Assembly: GCA_030549495.1 (NCBI GenBank)
Contig: JAUIRK010000292.1
Span: 1 to 64,000, forward strand
Reading direction: 5' to 3'
Length of the DNA stretch: 64,000 bases
Origin: Nectonema munidae
Lineage: Eukaryota; Nematomorpha; Nectonematoida; Nectonematidae
Shown: positions 15,301 through 28,099 of the stretch, one piece after another
Layout: each line of letters opens with the position of its first letter
Numbering within the stretch: position 1 is the first letter of the stretch
The notes under the pieces: model-generated
Told to the model about the DNA's origin: nothing
Seen by the model: the letters and a program-made list of their open reading frames with translations, nothing else
The model's database searches: none
Position numbers and translations under genes: made by a program

Positions 15301-17182
15301 AATTTAGCAAAAACTAACTCTTAGAAACACAAGCTTCAACAATGTAAGTGAGAGATGTGTTCTAAAAACATTGATATTAACGTGATTTTATTAAAGAAAA
15401 AAGAGCAAATTTAAGTAAGATCTTTTTATGACAACAAAAATCTAATGTGTGATCAATTAATTTGTCAAAATGATGCAATTATCTATAGTATTGAAAGCCT
15501 TTGTCCTGAAGTAAAATACAAAAATAGAAAATATAATTTTGATTGACAGCTGTTCAAACTTATATTTGCATATTTTTAAAAATTGCAAAGTTTTCTTTCA
15601 ATATAAAGCTTCAACAAATGAAGTATACTTATATTTGACTAAGATCTAAAATCCACCTTATGATTCAACATTGCCAATAATCGAATTGAAGAATAATAAT
15701 ATTTATTTGATAGAAAAAACCTTAAAATTAAATCAAACAAAAACGTTTATTATATTGCTTATTTTCCGGACATTTGCCTCTTGTGATATTCAATAAATAT
15801 AATGGCTGCCTCCTCATATTGAAAGAAGTTCATTAATTCACGTAATTTTATTGATTGATTTTTTTAATGAATTTTTCTAATATTTCAAACACTGATTCTT
15901 TGTTTGGAATATATAAATATTCAATTTAATCACCACCAACTCATCATCCCACTCTTCATAGTAAAAATCAGTAGTGTGGCCTACACATCAGTGACATGAT
16001 CACATTCATGATCATGATTTAACTTTTCCTATCAATTAAATGTATTGATTTATCCAAATTTTAACAAATCATTATTTCATTAAGCAAAACTAATAATCTT
16101 GTAGATAATAATTTCGTAGATAAATAATTTTTGAGATTTAATCATCCATTATTTTCGTCAAAAGTATGATTTTTAAGTTTTAAAATAGTTCAATTTTAAT
16201 CTGATTGCATTGATACAATCATAGCATGATTATAAATTTTGTAAATGTACCAATTTTATCATTTTATCTCAACCTCATTCTCTCTCTTAGCTGAGCTAAG
16301 GTTTATCTTTCTTCTTTCTCTATTTCCTGCCCCTTTCGCTAGTGACATCATCGAAGACTTCCTAAGCCCTCTGCCCTCTTCTTTTATTCAGTGATTAAGT
16401 TTGCTAAAAAAATTTAAAATTAAGTTTTTAAAGGCATTTCGTTGTTTTGTACAATGTTTGTGCTTATTTTTAAAGCGTATTTTTGACCAAGATGAAAACA
16501 AGGTTAGTTTGATTTGCCAGATAAGCCAAGGTTCAGAGAACATCCTATTCTTCTTCGTATACAATATAGATGTATGAGCAGAAATCGAAGTAAGCTGTGT
16601 ACATTGTATATCTGTGGAAAACTTTATATCATAGATATTTATATTGTAAACAAACATTATTTAATCGAGATGGCGGCCTTTATTTGTTTGTGTGTTTATG
16701 TTCTTTAGAAATTAAAGAAATTGTTTTAACACTGGTTCTCAACCATGAAAGAATTCCTCCTTCCTTATGGGGAATTTAACGTATCCTAGAGGGCAGGAAA
16801 ACTTTGAAACTACAAACGGACAAATTCTAACTTAGGAGATCAGAAGAGATAAATGTTCATTATTTTTATTAAGTTTAAAAATCAAACAGTATTTTTGTTT
16901 GTTATTAACTCCATTATAAAGATATTCTAAAAGGTACATGTATGGTTGCTTCCAGTGCTCTTGACAGAACATTGAAAAGTAAGAAATATCGAGATTTTTG
17001 GTATTATATTACAATTATTTTAAATGTAAATTTTAATAAAAAATTTTCAAATGCAACTTTTAAGACCGATAATATTGGAATGAGGAAAGGAAGAAATCTG
17101 AATAGATCATAATATTTTGACAAATATAATCGAAGGGGGCCCTTGAAATAAAACGTAATGAACCATCAAAATAGACCAATTG
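12330..17182. other. AT-rich non-coding stretch with small repeats
   Basis: No exon recognised. It includes an impure TG microsatellite at 14169-14198 and a GC-richer patch at 14460-14640 with several CpGs that could be regulatory. A hAT-like end (ACACTGGTTCTCAACC) at 16730 has no visible partner. Confidence 0.5.
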
Positions 17183-17302
17183 TTAACGACCAAAATAATC
17201 AGACGATATCTAATGTAAAACAGAAGATTTGTATTAAAGAGCTTTGATAAACGCAGACAATTTTATTTTTGTAAAGTCCACTATAGTCGACATGGGCGTT
17301 AA
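17183..17302. mobile_element. TTAA-bounded MITE, copy 2
   Basis: Related to the element at 9864-9992 through the shared CAGACGATATCTAA block and CGCAGAC motif. It is bounded by TTAA at 17183-17186 and 17299-17302; a further TTAA at 17307-17310 makes the right edge uncertain by 8 bp. Confidence 0.5.
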
Positions 17303-17415
17303 CGCGTTAATGTCAAGACTTACTGATTTGTTTCATATTTAAAGAGGTGCAGAATAGAGCAACATACGGCTGTTAATTTAAGCTTTTTACGCAGCTCTCC
17401 ACTTGTTATCTAGAC

Positions 17416-17599
17416 CAGCGTTTTTCAAAGTGGGGGTCCCGACCCTTCAGTGGGTCGCGTGAAAAATAAAATGGGTCGTGACAAAAAAGAAAGGATCCTT
17501 GTGATCAGAGTTTGTCTTATTACACTTTAAGTATTATGGGTCGCGATGCAAACTGTGGTTCTTGCTATGGGTCGCAGTAAGAAAGTTTGAAAAATGCTG
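17416..17599. mobile_element. 184-bp hAT MITE with perfect target duplication
   Basis: Terminal inverted repeats CAGCGTTTTTCAAA and TTTGAAAAATGCTG differ at one base. The 8-mer ATCTAGAC is repeated exactly on both sides (17408-17415 and 17600-17607), the hallmark of hAT insertion. The interior contains repeated GGGTCGCGA-like motifs and no coding capacity. The intact duplication suggests a fairly recent insertion. Confidence 0.93.
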
Positions 17600-17607
17600 A
17601 TCTAGAC

Positions 17608-18781
17608 GCTAGAACCGGCATCTACAACCCTTTGATAATGAAATGCCAAAACTAACTGACAAAGGCATTACGAGTGCTAATATCATAATAACGTGATATA
17701 CCATCATATAACATGAGAATATATTTTTAAACCTAGTTATAACCGAAATTAATTTCATTTTCAAAATATTTACTTGTTATTTACTTCAAATTTACTACTT
17801 GCGTTTTAACGAAGATTATTTTCTTATATGGAAGCATTGAATTTTGCTTCCGATAATATTTTAAAATATTGAATTTCGATTATTAGTTATTTTGCTTGTT
17901 TTTTTCACCGCATACAGACTTGCTTCTTGTAGGAAAGGCAAGATTTTGTCGAAACAAAATTCAGTCGACACAAGATTTTGTCATCTGTATATTTTATATA
18001 TTAAATCAAATTTATATTAACAGATTTCACTAATTTGATTAATAAGGTTACTTAATTAGTTAGTGATTACTTTACTAGTTAGTAATAATTATTAACTCAT
18101 AAGTGTATAGTAGTTATTTAAGTTAGTGATGAGTAAATTATGTTTTGGCTGTCAAAGAAATATCGTGTTAAAAAATTCTATGTCGATCAAATATCGTTTA
18201 CCTCTTCTCATTTACGGCATAGCCATTTCATGTACCGGATTTAATTCATCAACACTTAGATCTGTGATTGGGGCATGAAGAGAGTACAGTGCATAGTTAA
18301 TTTTTTCCAGAACCGATTTAAAATTCGCGAATTTAGTCAATAAGTTGATTGAGGATAACCCAGATTGTAAATAAAATTTGTAAAAGAAGCAACTAATATG
18401 ACAATAAAACTTTGTAACAAATATTTCCAACATATTATTTTATTTATCACTTTTTTATGTTATGTATTTTCCAAGGCATTTTAATTGCCAACAATTTGAA
18501 GTTATTTTTTGGCGTAAGCTTAATTCTTAAAGTGCCTTTTGAAATCATACTTTCAATCAAAAAAACATTTTTAAAATTAATATAATGCAGAGATTTGAAT
18601 ATTAAGTTCAAAAAAATCATTTAAACTTTTGACTTAAAATACAGATATTTTTGCAAAAATTTAATTATGAACAAAGAATTTGCAACATACATTTATACAC
18701 ACTTCAAAGGGCACATGGGAAAATACAAAATAGCATCTCATACTAAAATGTTCTAATTAACCTGCTTCATATTTGGTTATC
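17608..18781. other. AT-rich non-coding stretch
   Basis: No gene recognised. At 17936-17985 three GATTTTGTC-like units occur in both orientations, reminiscent of the short-period ends of the TIR elements elsewhere in the window. A 73-codon minus-strand open frame at 18212-18433 has no recognisable domain. Confidence 0.4.
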
Positions 18782-20038
18782 CAGCGCAAACAAAAGTCAA
18801 TAAATCAAAAAGTAAAAAAAAAAGTGCTTTTGCTTAAAATTGGATCTGAGTATGTTTATTAGTTTTAGCACCTCTTTGGCTTTCTGAAAATTATTTTTAT
18901 TAGGTCAATAAAGTCAAAAAAATTTTGCTGTTGGGTCAAAAAAAAACATTAAAAAGTCAAAAAAAAGTTGATAAAGTCAAAATTTTCATACTTAAATTTT
19001 TGAAAAAAATCAAAATTTTGTGAACTTATTTAAAAAAAATTTGTTATGCTGAGCTTATATTTATCAAATAAAATGTTTATTTTCAATTTTTTTTCAAGTT
19101 TTGTTTAGCAGAAAAAGTAAGTTACATAATAAAAATGGCCTGAGAAAATACGCATATAAATTAAAGACTAATAACTTCCAAGTTTATTTATAAATTGAAT
19201 TAAAATTTAATCTAATGATATATAAAGGATTAGTATACAGCTTATATAAATTTCAAGTAAAACTACTCTGTAAGTTTTCCACACTTTAGTCTTGAAGTTC
19301 ACTTTTATTTTTTAATGCCATTTTAAAGGTAAAATACGCATAAATACCTACTGACCATTAAAAATAGCAATAAGGTTTTGAGCTCACTTTTTACAACAAT
19401 CTTTATCAATGAGCAGAGCTTTTTTATACATTAAAAATTTTATTCTAAAATCGATATTATTATATTCTTTGAATTTTGTTTGATTTTCAAAAATCTTTTT
19501 CTTATATTTTTAAATTTATTTAAAAATAAATTTAAAAAAATAATGGGAATTTGACTAAACAGCTTTTTATAATTGAACAAAACTATTTGAAACTGGCTCA
19601 TATCGTCGAGGAATTAACAAATATTTGAAGAAAAGAGTTGAAAAAAGTGATATTCCAAAAATCATGCGTTTAGAAAACTGTCTTATTTCACCCAGTGAAT
19701 TCTTACTTTTACACAAATCTCCATCTACAACTACTTCAGTTGAACGTTTATTTTCAATGTTAAACAAACTTTTATGTAAAGATCGAAACTTCGATCCAAA
19801 AAATATCATTAAGTATGTGTTGTTTTATTTCAATTCAAATGTTTGAACGTTTATTTTTTATTTTTAGTGCTAATATATTCAGCAATTAGTATGCAATAAA
19901 AAATTTTTGTTTCTGATGATATATAAATTGGGATATTTTCAATAAAAAATTTCAAGTTTTTAAGTTTAAAAGTCAAAATTTCAAAAGGCAAAAAGTCAAA
20001 AAATGAAAAGTGTTTAGGTCAAAAATTGTTCGCCCTGG
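18782..20038 (+). mobile_element. hAT transposon, internally deleted copy
   Basis: Near-terminal inverted repeats CCAGCGCAAACAA (left) and CCAGGGCGAACAA (right, minus strand) are each followed by runs of GTCAAAAA-like motifs. Inside, 19590-19843 translates to a hAT C-terminal dimerisation region: STTTSVERLFSMLNKLL, then DRNFDPKNI and a short tail, ending at a normal stop. In hAT transposases this region follows the RNaseH-like core, which is absent here. The flanking 8-mers are no longer a clear duplication. Non-autonomous and old. Confidence 0.75.
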
Positions 20039-21602
20039 TTATAACACCAAATGATTTAAAGGTTTGAAAGTGTCTTTGCCTTAATTTAGTGCGGTTATTA
20101 ATTTTTATTAGAGAGTAAACTTATTTATTTAATTAGTATACATTCAAGTTATCATTTTCTCATATGCAAGAAGGTTTTTAAGATAACTTTTTGCAAATTC
20201 GGAAATACAATGCACTGCACGCATTTCATATAACATGCAATCAACGCAAAGTTTTACCAATTCTTGAAAATAATTATATTTGTACTTTACAACTTTTTCT
20301 AAAAAATATCTAATGGCAAGCATGTCCTAAGCTAAGAAGGTTGAATTGACATACTGTTCAATTTTCACTAGATATGCTTCATGCGTCTGTTGTATATCTG
20401 TAGTAATGTATAAATTAGGAAGGAATATCCTCTATCTAATATTCATCATTCTAACTCACTATTTATTAACCTAAATAAAACAATTAACTATATAGGCAAC
20501 TAATTAAAACCATTTAGTAGCAATGTTCCCAAAGAAACTCAGGCGAATTCTTGTTTTAAATATAATTAAATAGAGATTACTGAAGTCGTCTCCGTTCCCT
20601 TTGGCAAGATTGGTACTAACTAGGTTAATCATAATGACAATTAACTAACTACTCCAACTAACTAATTAGTGTGGACAACTAGAGAAATTATGTTCTCTCT
20701 GCATACACACTCTCTTGCACATTTTTTTATTATATTCTTTTAGAAAGGCAATTTAAATCCTAAGATAACGAGGTCAATAAATATACATAGATAAGAAATT
20801 GTTATATACTAAATGCAAAATAGTAAAATATTTAGACATGAAAAAGATGTAAATTTTCTTGAAGTTTTTTGTTTTTTCATGATTAAACTTTCACTATCTA
20901 GTAGGTTGCTAAGACTCTATCATCGCAGAATTCATATAAAATGATAAAATTTAGTCCAATTAAAAGTATATATGAGTTGTATATAGTTCATTCATATTCT
21001 TTGATAAGTACACTTTGAATGACCTTGAACGCTGATAAAAAAACTTCAAATCAAAGCCATCATTACTGTCAACATTTTCACCTTTTGCCTTGAGTGTTGG
21101 AGAAGTGTTTTTACCTTAAAATTTATTGCCTTCTACTTTCCAGTTTTCAACATGCATCTCATATTTTAATCAATTTTGAATGAGGTAGAAGTTTGCTGCT
21201 TGCTTTAAATGAAACGCTCTTTTAAAATAACAAAGTCATCGTTTTTTTAATCATTCTGTTGATCTTTTTCTAATGGCTGACGTCTTCTTTTTTTTCTCAT
21301 CTTTTCTTCATCTATTCTCTATTTATTTCTTAATGGAATAACTGAGGATGATAAAAGTTGACTTTTTTCTCTGAGATGATGCTTTGAACTTTAATCTTTA
21401 TCTTTCCAAATGTCCAACAGTCAATAACTGTCCGCAACTGTCAAAGTAATTGTATAACACCTAAATTAAAAAATTAAAAAAATCTATGCAAATAGGATTA
21501 GGTTTTTGGGTGAAAAAGAATTTTCTTGATTCATTGCTTAATTTTGGCCTGTGGAATTAATATTTTCTGAATTATATTATTCTACACTTATAATTATTTT
21601 AA
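20039..21602. other. Non-coding stretch with a possible conserved block
   Basis: No exon recognised. 20440-20700 is of higher complexity than its surroundings, with several TAATTA/CAATTAAC-like homeodomain-type sites. It is listed as a regulatory candidate in the findings. Confidence 0.4.
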
Positions 21603-21752
21603 GGGGCGTGAGTAAGGTTAGTTAGATACTGGGTTTCGATAACTCAAGGTCTCTCTTGGGTTCGATTCCGTATCAAGCCTACTTTCTCATAGTTCGATAC
21701 AAGCAGCGCAATTGTACCTTCTTGATAAAAACACCCCACAGTACCTTTACCT
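21603..21752 (+). mobile_element. tRNA-derived SINE, copy 3
   Basis: Full-length plus-strand copy: GGGGCGTGAGTAAGG head, box B GGTTCGATTCC, a CATAGTTCGATACAAGC body motif, and a GTACCTTTACC tail. Confidence 0.9.
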
Positions 21753-22718
21753 TTTTACCTTTATAATTTAAAAAAATTAAAAAATTAAAATTTTTATAGT
21801 AAAAAGTAGATCACACTTTTAATGAATGGAAAAGTAAATAAATTAATGATTTAATTTCATCGTTATAAAAAATGTTTCAAAAAAATGATAATAATAATTG
21901 CACAATCTGAGATTTAGACTTTCAAGAAAATGGACATTTTACGACAGCTAAAAATGGAAAAATCATATATACACCATAATCATAATAAAAACAAGTTAAA
22001 TTTTGCATAAAATAAAATCAAAAAATAACAACTGGGAAAAATATATTATGGAGTATAAAAATACGAAATTTAAAAACTTGTCGATGTTTCTAAAAAAAAA
22101 TTAAAAACGTAATCGAAAATGAGAGAAAAGTTTCGTTTGGGGTTTTTACCTTCTGAAAAAAATTATTCCAAAATTCTATAGTAAAACCTAATTAAGTATT
22201 TAACTTGTATTGCATTATTATTGATGTTTTTTTTTATTTTTATAAAAAAATTTCATATTCTTTTTTTAAAGTATTATTTTTAAGAACTTAATTTGAATAT
22301 CAAGTTTATTGTGCAAAATTTACAAATTGTCAAATTTAATATTTAGTTTTGAACAAACAAATAAATCTAAGATTACAAAGATAATTCAAAATTTAATTAT
22401 TGTATGTTAATAATGCTCTAAACTAGGCTGTCTTTTAGCTTCGACCTTGTATAATTTAGAATTTATGTCAGAGCAGAAAAAGTTTTTCCAATAGTCACTT
22501 GACTGACATGCAAGGATAAAATTTTTTTTATATTATTAGGAAATATTTGATATTTTTCTATGTATCATTTTACATGCATATTTTAATAAAGTTGTATTAA
22601 AATAAATCATAAAATTTTGTCGACTAGAATCTGTTATGCTTCAAGTAATCTGCTTTAAATTGATGAATTTATTTACAACTCAAAGGTTCGATAAAAAAAG
22701 CTCAACGAGATCGCAATT

Positions 22719-22779
22719 ATACGGTACTTCGTTACTTATCGTAATTTAGCTTTTATTCGTAAGTAATTTCGAACCGTAT
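22719..22779. repeat. Imperfect inverted repeat (about 22-nt arms)
   Basis: The left arm begins ATACGGTACTTCG and the right arm ends CGAACCGTAT, with TTACTTA/TAAGTAA inside. The arms pair at roughly three quarters of positions around a short loop. It could be a small MITE tip or a chance hairpin. Confidence 0.45.
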
Positions 22780-22798
22780 TTTTACAAAAGGTTAATGT

Positions 22799-22836
22799 TG
22801 ATTCGATTCCGTATCAAGCCTACTTTTTCATAGTTG
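22799..22836 (+). mobile_element. SINE fragment (B-box region only)
   Basis: About 38 bp matching the middle of the SINE: GATTCGATTCCGTATCAAGC followed by CTACTTT and CATAGTT. Both the head and the tail are missing. Confidence 0.6.
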
Positions 22837-22903
22837 TTAACATAATTTCGAAATGTAAAGTATACCACAACATAAGAGTTGAAGTGTAAAATATTGAGTA
22901 GGT

Positions 22904-23149
22904 TTGACCATCCACTTTATAAAATGTATTAGAGCTGTTACAGGAATTCAATTTCAATGTTTTACATATGATGTTTATCATGAGAATGTGTTAAGAATGA
23001 TGTTTTTCATTGAAATTTTGTATGGTGCTTGCCAGGAAAGGGACCCTATTGAAAGAAAAGTGAATGCTGTTAATGTTTTAAATTTAGTTCTATTTGAAAG
23101 ATTTAAAGGAAAAACAAAAACTATAGATTCAATAAATCGAAATAATTAA
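22904..23149 (+). other. Unrecognised 81-codon open frame
   Basis: An ATG-initiated frame of 81 codons with less biased composition than most random frames here, including EILYGACQERDPIERKVN and NLVLFERFKGK. It has no domain I recognise and no clear splice sites at its edges. It lies just after a SINE fragment. It could be a worn transposon piece or an orphan exon. Confidence 0.2.
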
Positions 23150-23459
23150 AAAGATTTTTTGATGCGGAAGAAAGTTTTTAGGCAGCTATTTCTATATTTC
23201 TCTGTGTTTATTGACAATTATATGAACTCATTGTTTCTATAAATTATATTAGATTCACAATATATTATACAACGCATATAAAAGTCTGATGTCATGCTTA
23301 AATTAAACTTTAATATAGTTTTGAAAAAATTTACCTAATTATTCTTCGTCTCTATGCTCTTAATATTTGTTTATTCAAAAGTCAATGCTATTTCCCATGT
23401 GTCTTTGTGAGCTAGCATATTCAATATCTACAAAAATAAGAGATAAGCGCTTCAACTCT

Positions 23460-23770
23460 AAACTAATTGCCACCAACTAGGATAGCTCATGATCAAACGC
23501 ATCACCGCCAATCGCAATCTCTCGATGCCCTTCATCAGCGTGAGCGTCATCAATATGGAAGAATCGATTTATGGAAGAGGCGCGTCAAGTTAATAATAAT
23601 AATCGAAACTCTGCTAAGCTCAGCATTAAATTATGCATAATTACTGTGGAATGAGGCTTATTCCTGTTAGAGGCAGAGTGAAAGTGAGGTACTATAGTGC
23701 ATTAATAAACTCTAATTAAATTTCACAGTACCACCACAGCATTCAAAGAGAAATTCAAACTGGGAAGTGG
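23460..23770 (+). other. Complex GC-richer block with a 34-codon small ORF
   Basis: The base composition rises sharply over 23480-23595 compared with flanking sequence. An ATG at 23489 opens a 34-codon frame ending TAA at 23591-23593, starting MIKRITANRNLSM and ending GRGASS. The rest of the block carries TAATTA-type sites. It could be a conserved non-coding element, part of an exon, or a small ORF in a transcript. No homologue recognised. Confidence 0.3.
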
Positions 23771-24923
23771 TGAGAAAATTTTCTTTTATTCTCCATTTTG
23801 TCATTAATAATTAAATTTATTGTATTAAAGCAGATTAGCTGAGGTCGGGAATCAAGTCTGTCAAAAATAAAACCTGTATCATTTTATTTTGTAGGGAAAG
23901 ATATGGTATGCACTCTGCACTCTAAATCTCGGAACTTGATAATTATGAGAAATAAGGAGCATTATTATGCTAGTATAGTTAGTTACATATATAATTTTTT
24001 TTATTTTTAATGAAATTAATCTAAATGTTCATTTTAAAATCAATTTTTTTGGAAAAGACTTCTTTTTGAGCAAAAGGACTACCTATCTTTGTGCATTTTT
24101 GGCGTAATAAAAAATTTTCTTCTGGATCTTTATATAATTTAAAAATTTTTTAGCGGATTTTTAACAGAGGGTTCTATAACTGAGTGTTTGGGTTTTTAGC
24201 CATGGAAAATATGAATTGACGTTAAATTGCTATTGAGTTTTGCCAAGAAAATGTATATGCGTAGATTTCAAGGACCGAAAAAACTAAGATAACTCTAGAG
24301 ATTTCATTGTCTTGGCTACGAATCTTGTGAAGATTTAGGATATAGAAGCAAGCAAATCTATTAATTCATACTAAAATATAGTCAAAACCTTGGAAAATTC
24401 TTGTTACGAAGTTCGGAACTTTGCATCTCACAGTCAATAATGTCATTTCACGTGAGTAGTTGGGTTTAAATGGACATAATGGTGAATCTTCTCAGACGTA
24501 CAAGGCAAAACATCCTTCTATATCAAATATTTCAATTAAAAATATATTTTTACTCAAGTCAAAAAAGTTATACTCTTGTATTTTGGCGACTAAACTCTAC
24601 GCTTGGAATTTCAATCATTTTTTTGGTATAAAAATGTAATATTTTATTCATTCGCTAAGAATTTTAAATATCTATACTAATCAATAACATCTTTGTCATA
24701 TTTTTTACTTTTTGTCTAATAAAGTAAATATATATATGCACAATATAGAGTATATGATAAATCAAATTCTTTATTGACTTTTCTTACAAGATGAATATAG
24801 TTGAGTCTTGCAAAATAAATATAACATTGAACTTCCGGCAAATTACAAGTCATTTTTGTTGATGAAACAATGCTAAAAATGTTCGGTGAGTTAAGTTGTA
24901 GGAAGATCTGAGTTGCTTTATGC
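23771..24923. other. AT-rich non-coding stretch
   Basis: Nothing recognisable on either strand. Confidence 0.5.
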
Positions 24924-26220
24924 CAGTGATGGCAAGACTTTTCAGTGATTGTGTCAAAAAAAATTTTTTGTATTATTTTCTCATCGCGTGTCACTTTTAA
25001 ATAACAGTTTATTTTGCATTTTATGAGTATATTTTTTTCCTATTATTATTGAAATCTAAGGTGATATCATCAGTTAATTTGGAAAAAATAATTATTATGT
25101 GATTATGTCTAAAAATGAAATACAAAAGGTCCAAAATTAACTTTACATACATGCAAGCTCATATAATTTTTTATTGATCATCAGTTTACATATCAGTTAT
25201 CACTCTTTTTTGTAAAAGAAATTAGACATAATAATGATAGTGTATTTACAGAATAAAAAAGAAATTAAAAAAAAATTCCAATTTACTCGTTTATATTTTT
25301 TTTATTTGTGATGCTGTACTCCCCCTGTCAATTCTTTGATATTAGGTTTATAACTTGTGTTTTTTTATTAATACACAGACCGAACTTGCATCATCGGTCA
25401 ACCGATTCCTTTTTCGATTTGATGTAGTTTAGTGAAAAAAATAAGGTTTCACATGCATATGTTCAAGAAAAAACTGTTGTTATTATTTTTACGAATCTTT
25501 TGAGAGAATCGAACGTTTCAGGAATGCTATTGCAAGCAAGCAACAATTCTTTATCTTGATTGCACGAGCAAGACCCATGCCGTCTGTCTCGTTCACGTTC
25601 TTCTAAATCAGCCCTGAAATTGATAAACTTTTGTTTCCAAATGGAAATAGATTGAAATTCAACTAACTCCATGTCCAAATTATCGATTTTCAAATCTATT
25701 TTTAGTTTTTTTAAAATTTATCTTGTCAAGATATTTTATGCAAAGTAGTATTTAAGCTCCTGAATTTGCGCAAATTTTGATGAAAATTCATGCTTTAGAG
25801 AGCTTAAAAATGACTTAAAAAAAGAAGCTTTTTCAGTATTCAAGATAGCTCGTTTTTGCTCACTTAATTTGGTACAGTTCTTTTTCAGTCTTGGAAAGTA
25901 TTTGTAACTTTCACTTTCTAAATCATGTTAAAAAATATAGAGTTTACTTTCAAAAGCTCTGATAAATCCAATCATAACATCAATACTTTTAGCATAGCCT
26001 TGAAGCCTAACATTTAGTTCATTTAAATGCATCGATAGGTCACTGAGAAATATTAGGTAGCTGAGCCAGGTAGTATTATCTAGCTCAGGAATGTCTTTAT
26101 TATTTTTCATGTTTAGATAATGCTTTATCTCATTTACGCACTTGAACAATCGTTCAAGAACTTTTCTCCTACTAAGCCAAGGTACATTATTGTACATCAA
26201 AATGCAACTGGGAAAGACCT
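24924..26220 (-). mobile_element. hAT transposon of GTF2IRD2/SCAND3-like type, relic
   Basis: A hAT-like terminus CAGTGATGGCAAGACTTTT lies at 24924. On the minus strand, 25928-26200 translates to NVPWLSRRKVLERLFKCVNE, then a TTWLSYLIFLSDLSMHLNEL segment and LQGYAKSIDVMI. This is the RNaseH-domain signature of the hAT group that includes GTF2IRD2-like and SCAND3-like proteins. Downstream, 25463-25693 holds the LDMELVEFQS motif, and about 25360-25440 a worn dimerisation tail (SLNYIKSKKESVDR). The N-terminal BED and catalytic parts are missing and several frame breaks are present. The right terminus was not found. Clearly non-functional. Confidence 0.8.
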
Positions 26221-28099
26221 TTGAGTTGAATAAGTATTAGAAGTAATAAATTTGCAGCAACAACGAGAAAGAAAAATGTATCCAATAACAAAACCTCTTT
26301 TTTATGATTTATATTATAAGAGTGATGTCAAAAATTTCCTATCAGCTTAGGGCATTCTTTCTTACAAAGTTTTCTACATGGAATCCTCTCTTGCTTTTAA
26401 CCACACCACAATATGTAACAATGAAAGTATAAATTTTAGATATTAAATACGACAGAGGGTTAGTAATTCCAAATATTTTCATCCTTAAAAATTCTCCTTT
26501 TCATCAGTTATTTTTCAATTTTTAATTCTTTTAAATTTTTGTATTTTGCCAGCAAATTTTCCAAATTTTATAAAGAATTAATTTGTATAAGAAAGACAGA
26601 CAGAAAAAAAACTTATCATTTAAACACTTATTGAATAAACATTAAATGATCTTTTTAATCAAATGAAAAAATGTTGCCTTTAATGACATAATAAAAAAAT
26701 CTACATAAAAAACTTATCAAAAATATAACAAGGTTTAGATGCTTGATCGCTATATAATAAAACTGCGCAACAATTTTGACGGTTACCAATACAAAATTAG
26801 TGCCGACAAAATAGATTTCTTTATAATATTCGTTTACGCTATTTAACAATTTCATTCAAAATTTTTAGCATTATTATAATATTTGACTCTTTTCTTTTAA
26901 ACAAAATTACACGATTTATGCTTGCCTTGATTGAAGTTCAGATGCTTTTTGTTCAATTTATTATCCTTGTAAGATTTTGAAAAAAAAATATTTTCTTTGA
27001 CTAGTTAGCAAACCTTAATTTTTAAAAGACTTTTTCTTGTGAAGGGAATTTTGGAGATCTTTATTTTCATTTTGATTTTCATCAATTAGAATTTAAAAAT
27101 AAAGTTTGGCCAATTAGGTCCAAAATGAATTTTTGGGTTAGACATCCAGAGAATGAAAGCTAGTTGCAATTTAATGATGCCTTTTTAAAATTTCCATAGA
27201 TCCCATTTTGGTAATGCCGTGCCAAAACTTACGTATAATTCAATGTTGTTCAAAGGTCTAAAATTTTAAAATCTTGTCACTTTCATAAAGTAGCAAAATC
27301 AACAAGATTTGTCAATACTAAAATAACTTATTACATAAACTTTATATTATAAGATGTGTTTATCTTCAATTTAGTCTATTTATTTTCAATAGAAATGTAT
27401 GAATGAGAGAATTCAAGAGGCAACAAAATTTCGAACTTTGAAACAGGTAACCTTTTCAATATGTAATCTTGTTTTTCTTCATCAATATTAAAATGAAAAA
27501 ATATCATTTTATTGAAATAAAAATTTCAAAATTCAGATTGATTAGTCGTTCGAAGGTTATAAATTTTCAAAATATATTTCTTCTTATGAGAGTGTTTGGA
27601 GACTTGCTTTGCATACATTCCCAGCACAATGTTGACTCGTCTGCCATTGTAAACTTTATTCGGGATTTATTTTTGATTAAAACAATTCTGCCACAAATTT
27701 AACAGCTTCTTCCTTATATCTGCTGAAAGTTTTCTCCAATATTAAATATTTAAATAATATTAGTTATATAAGCCACGCCATTTCTTGGGAACGTTATTTA
27801 TGTTCCAATTTTAAGTTTGGATAAAAAGTTTTAGCCTCTACTCTAATCATTTCAAAAGATGTTATCACTGATGGAATAAAAATGAAAAAATAAAAAAATT
27901 ATTTTTTGAGTCTCATGTGTAATTTTTCGAGAATTACGAAGCTTAAAAATGTTTGAAATATCGTAAAATGAGCCTTGAGAAATTTTGAGACAGTAACCCT
28001 AACGATATGTCTAGAGTGCTTACCTATTTACTGAAAAGACTAATCGTTTTTAATTTTGAAATTGTATGAAGATTTATGAGTCCGTTGAATTTCTATGTC
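26221..28099. other. AT-rich non-coding stretch
   Basis: No gene or element recognised. Open frames up to 77 codons occur but look random. Confidence 0.5.

Noticed and set aside
16730-16800. hAT-like start ACACTGGTTCTCAACC
   Set aside because: No right end within several hundred bases.
18212-18433. 73-codon minus-strand frame ending in an acidic DLSVDELNPVHEMAMP stretch
   Set aside because: No recognisable family, no splice context, and next to a transposon relic. Not enough to call a gene.
22719-22779. The imperfect hairpin as a transcription terminator
   Set aside because: The context is eukaryotic and the arms are imperfect. Rho-independent terminators are not expected.
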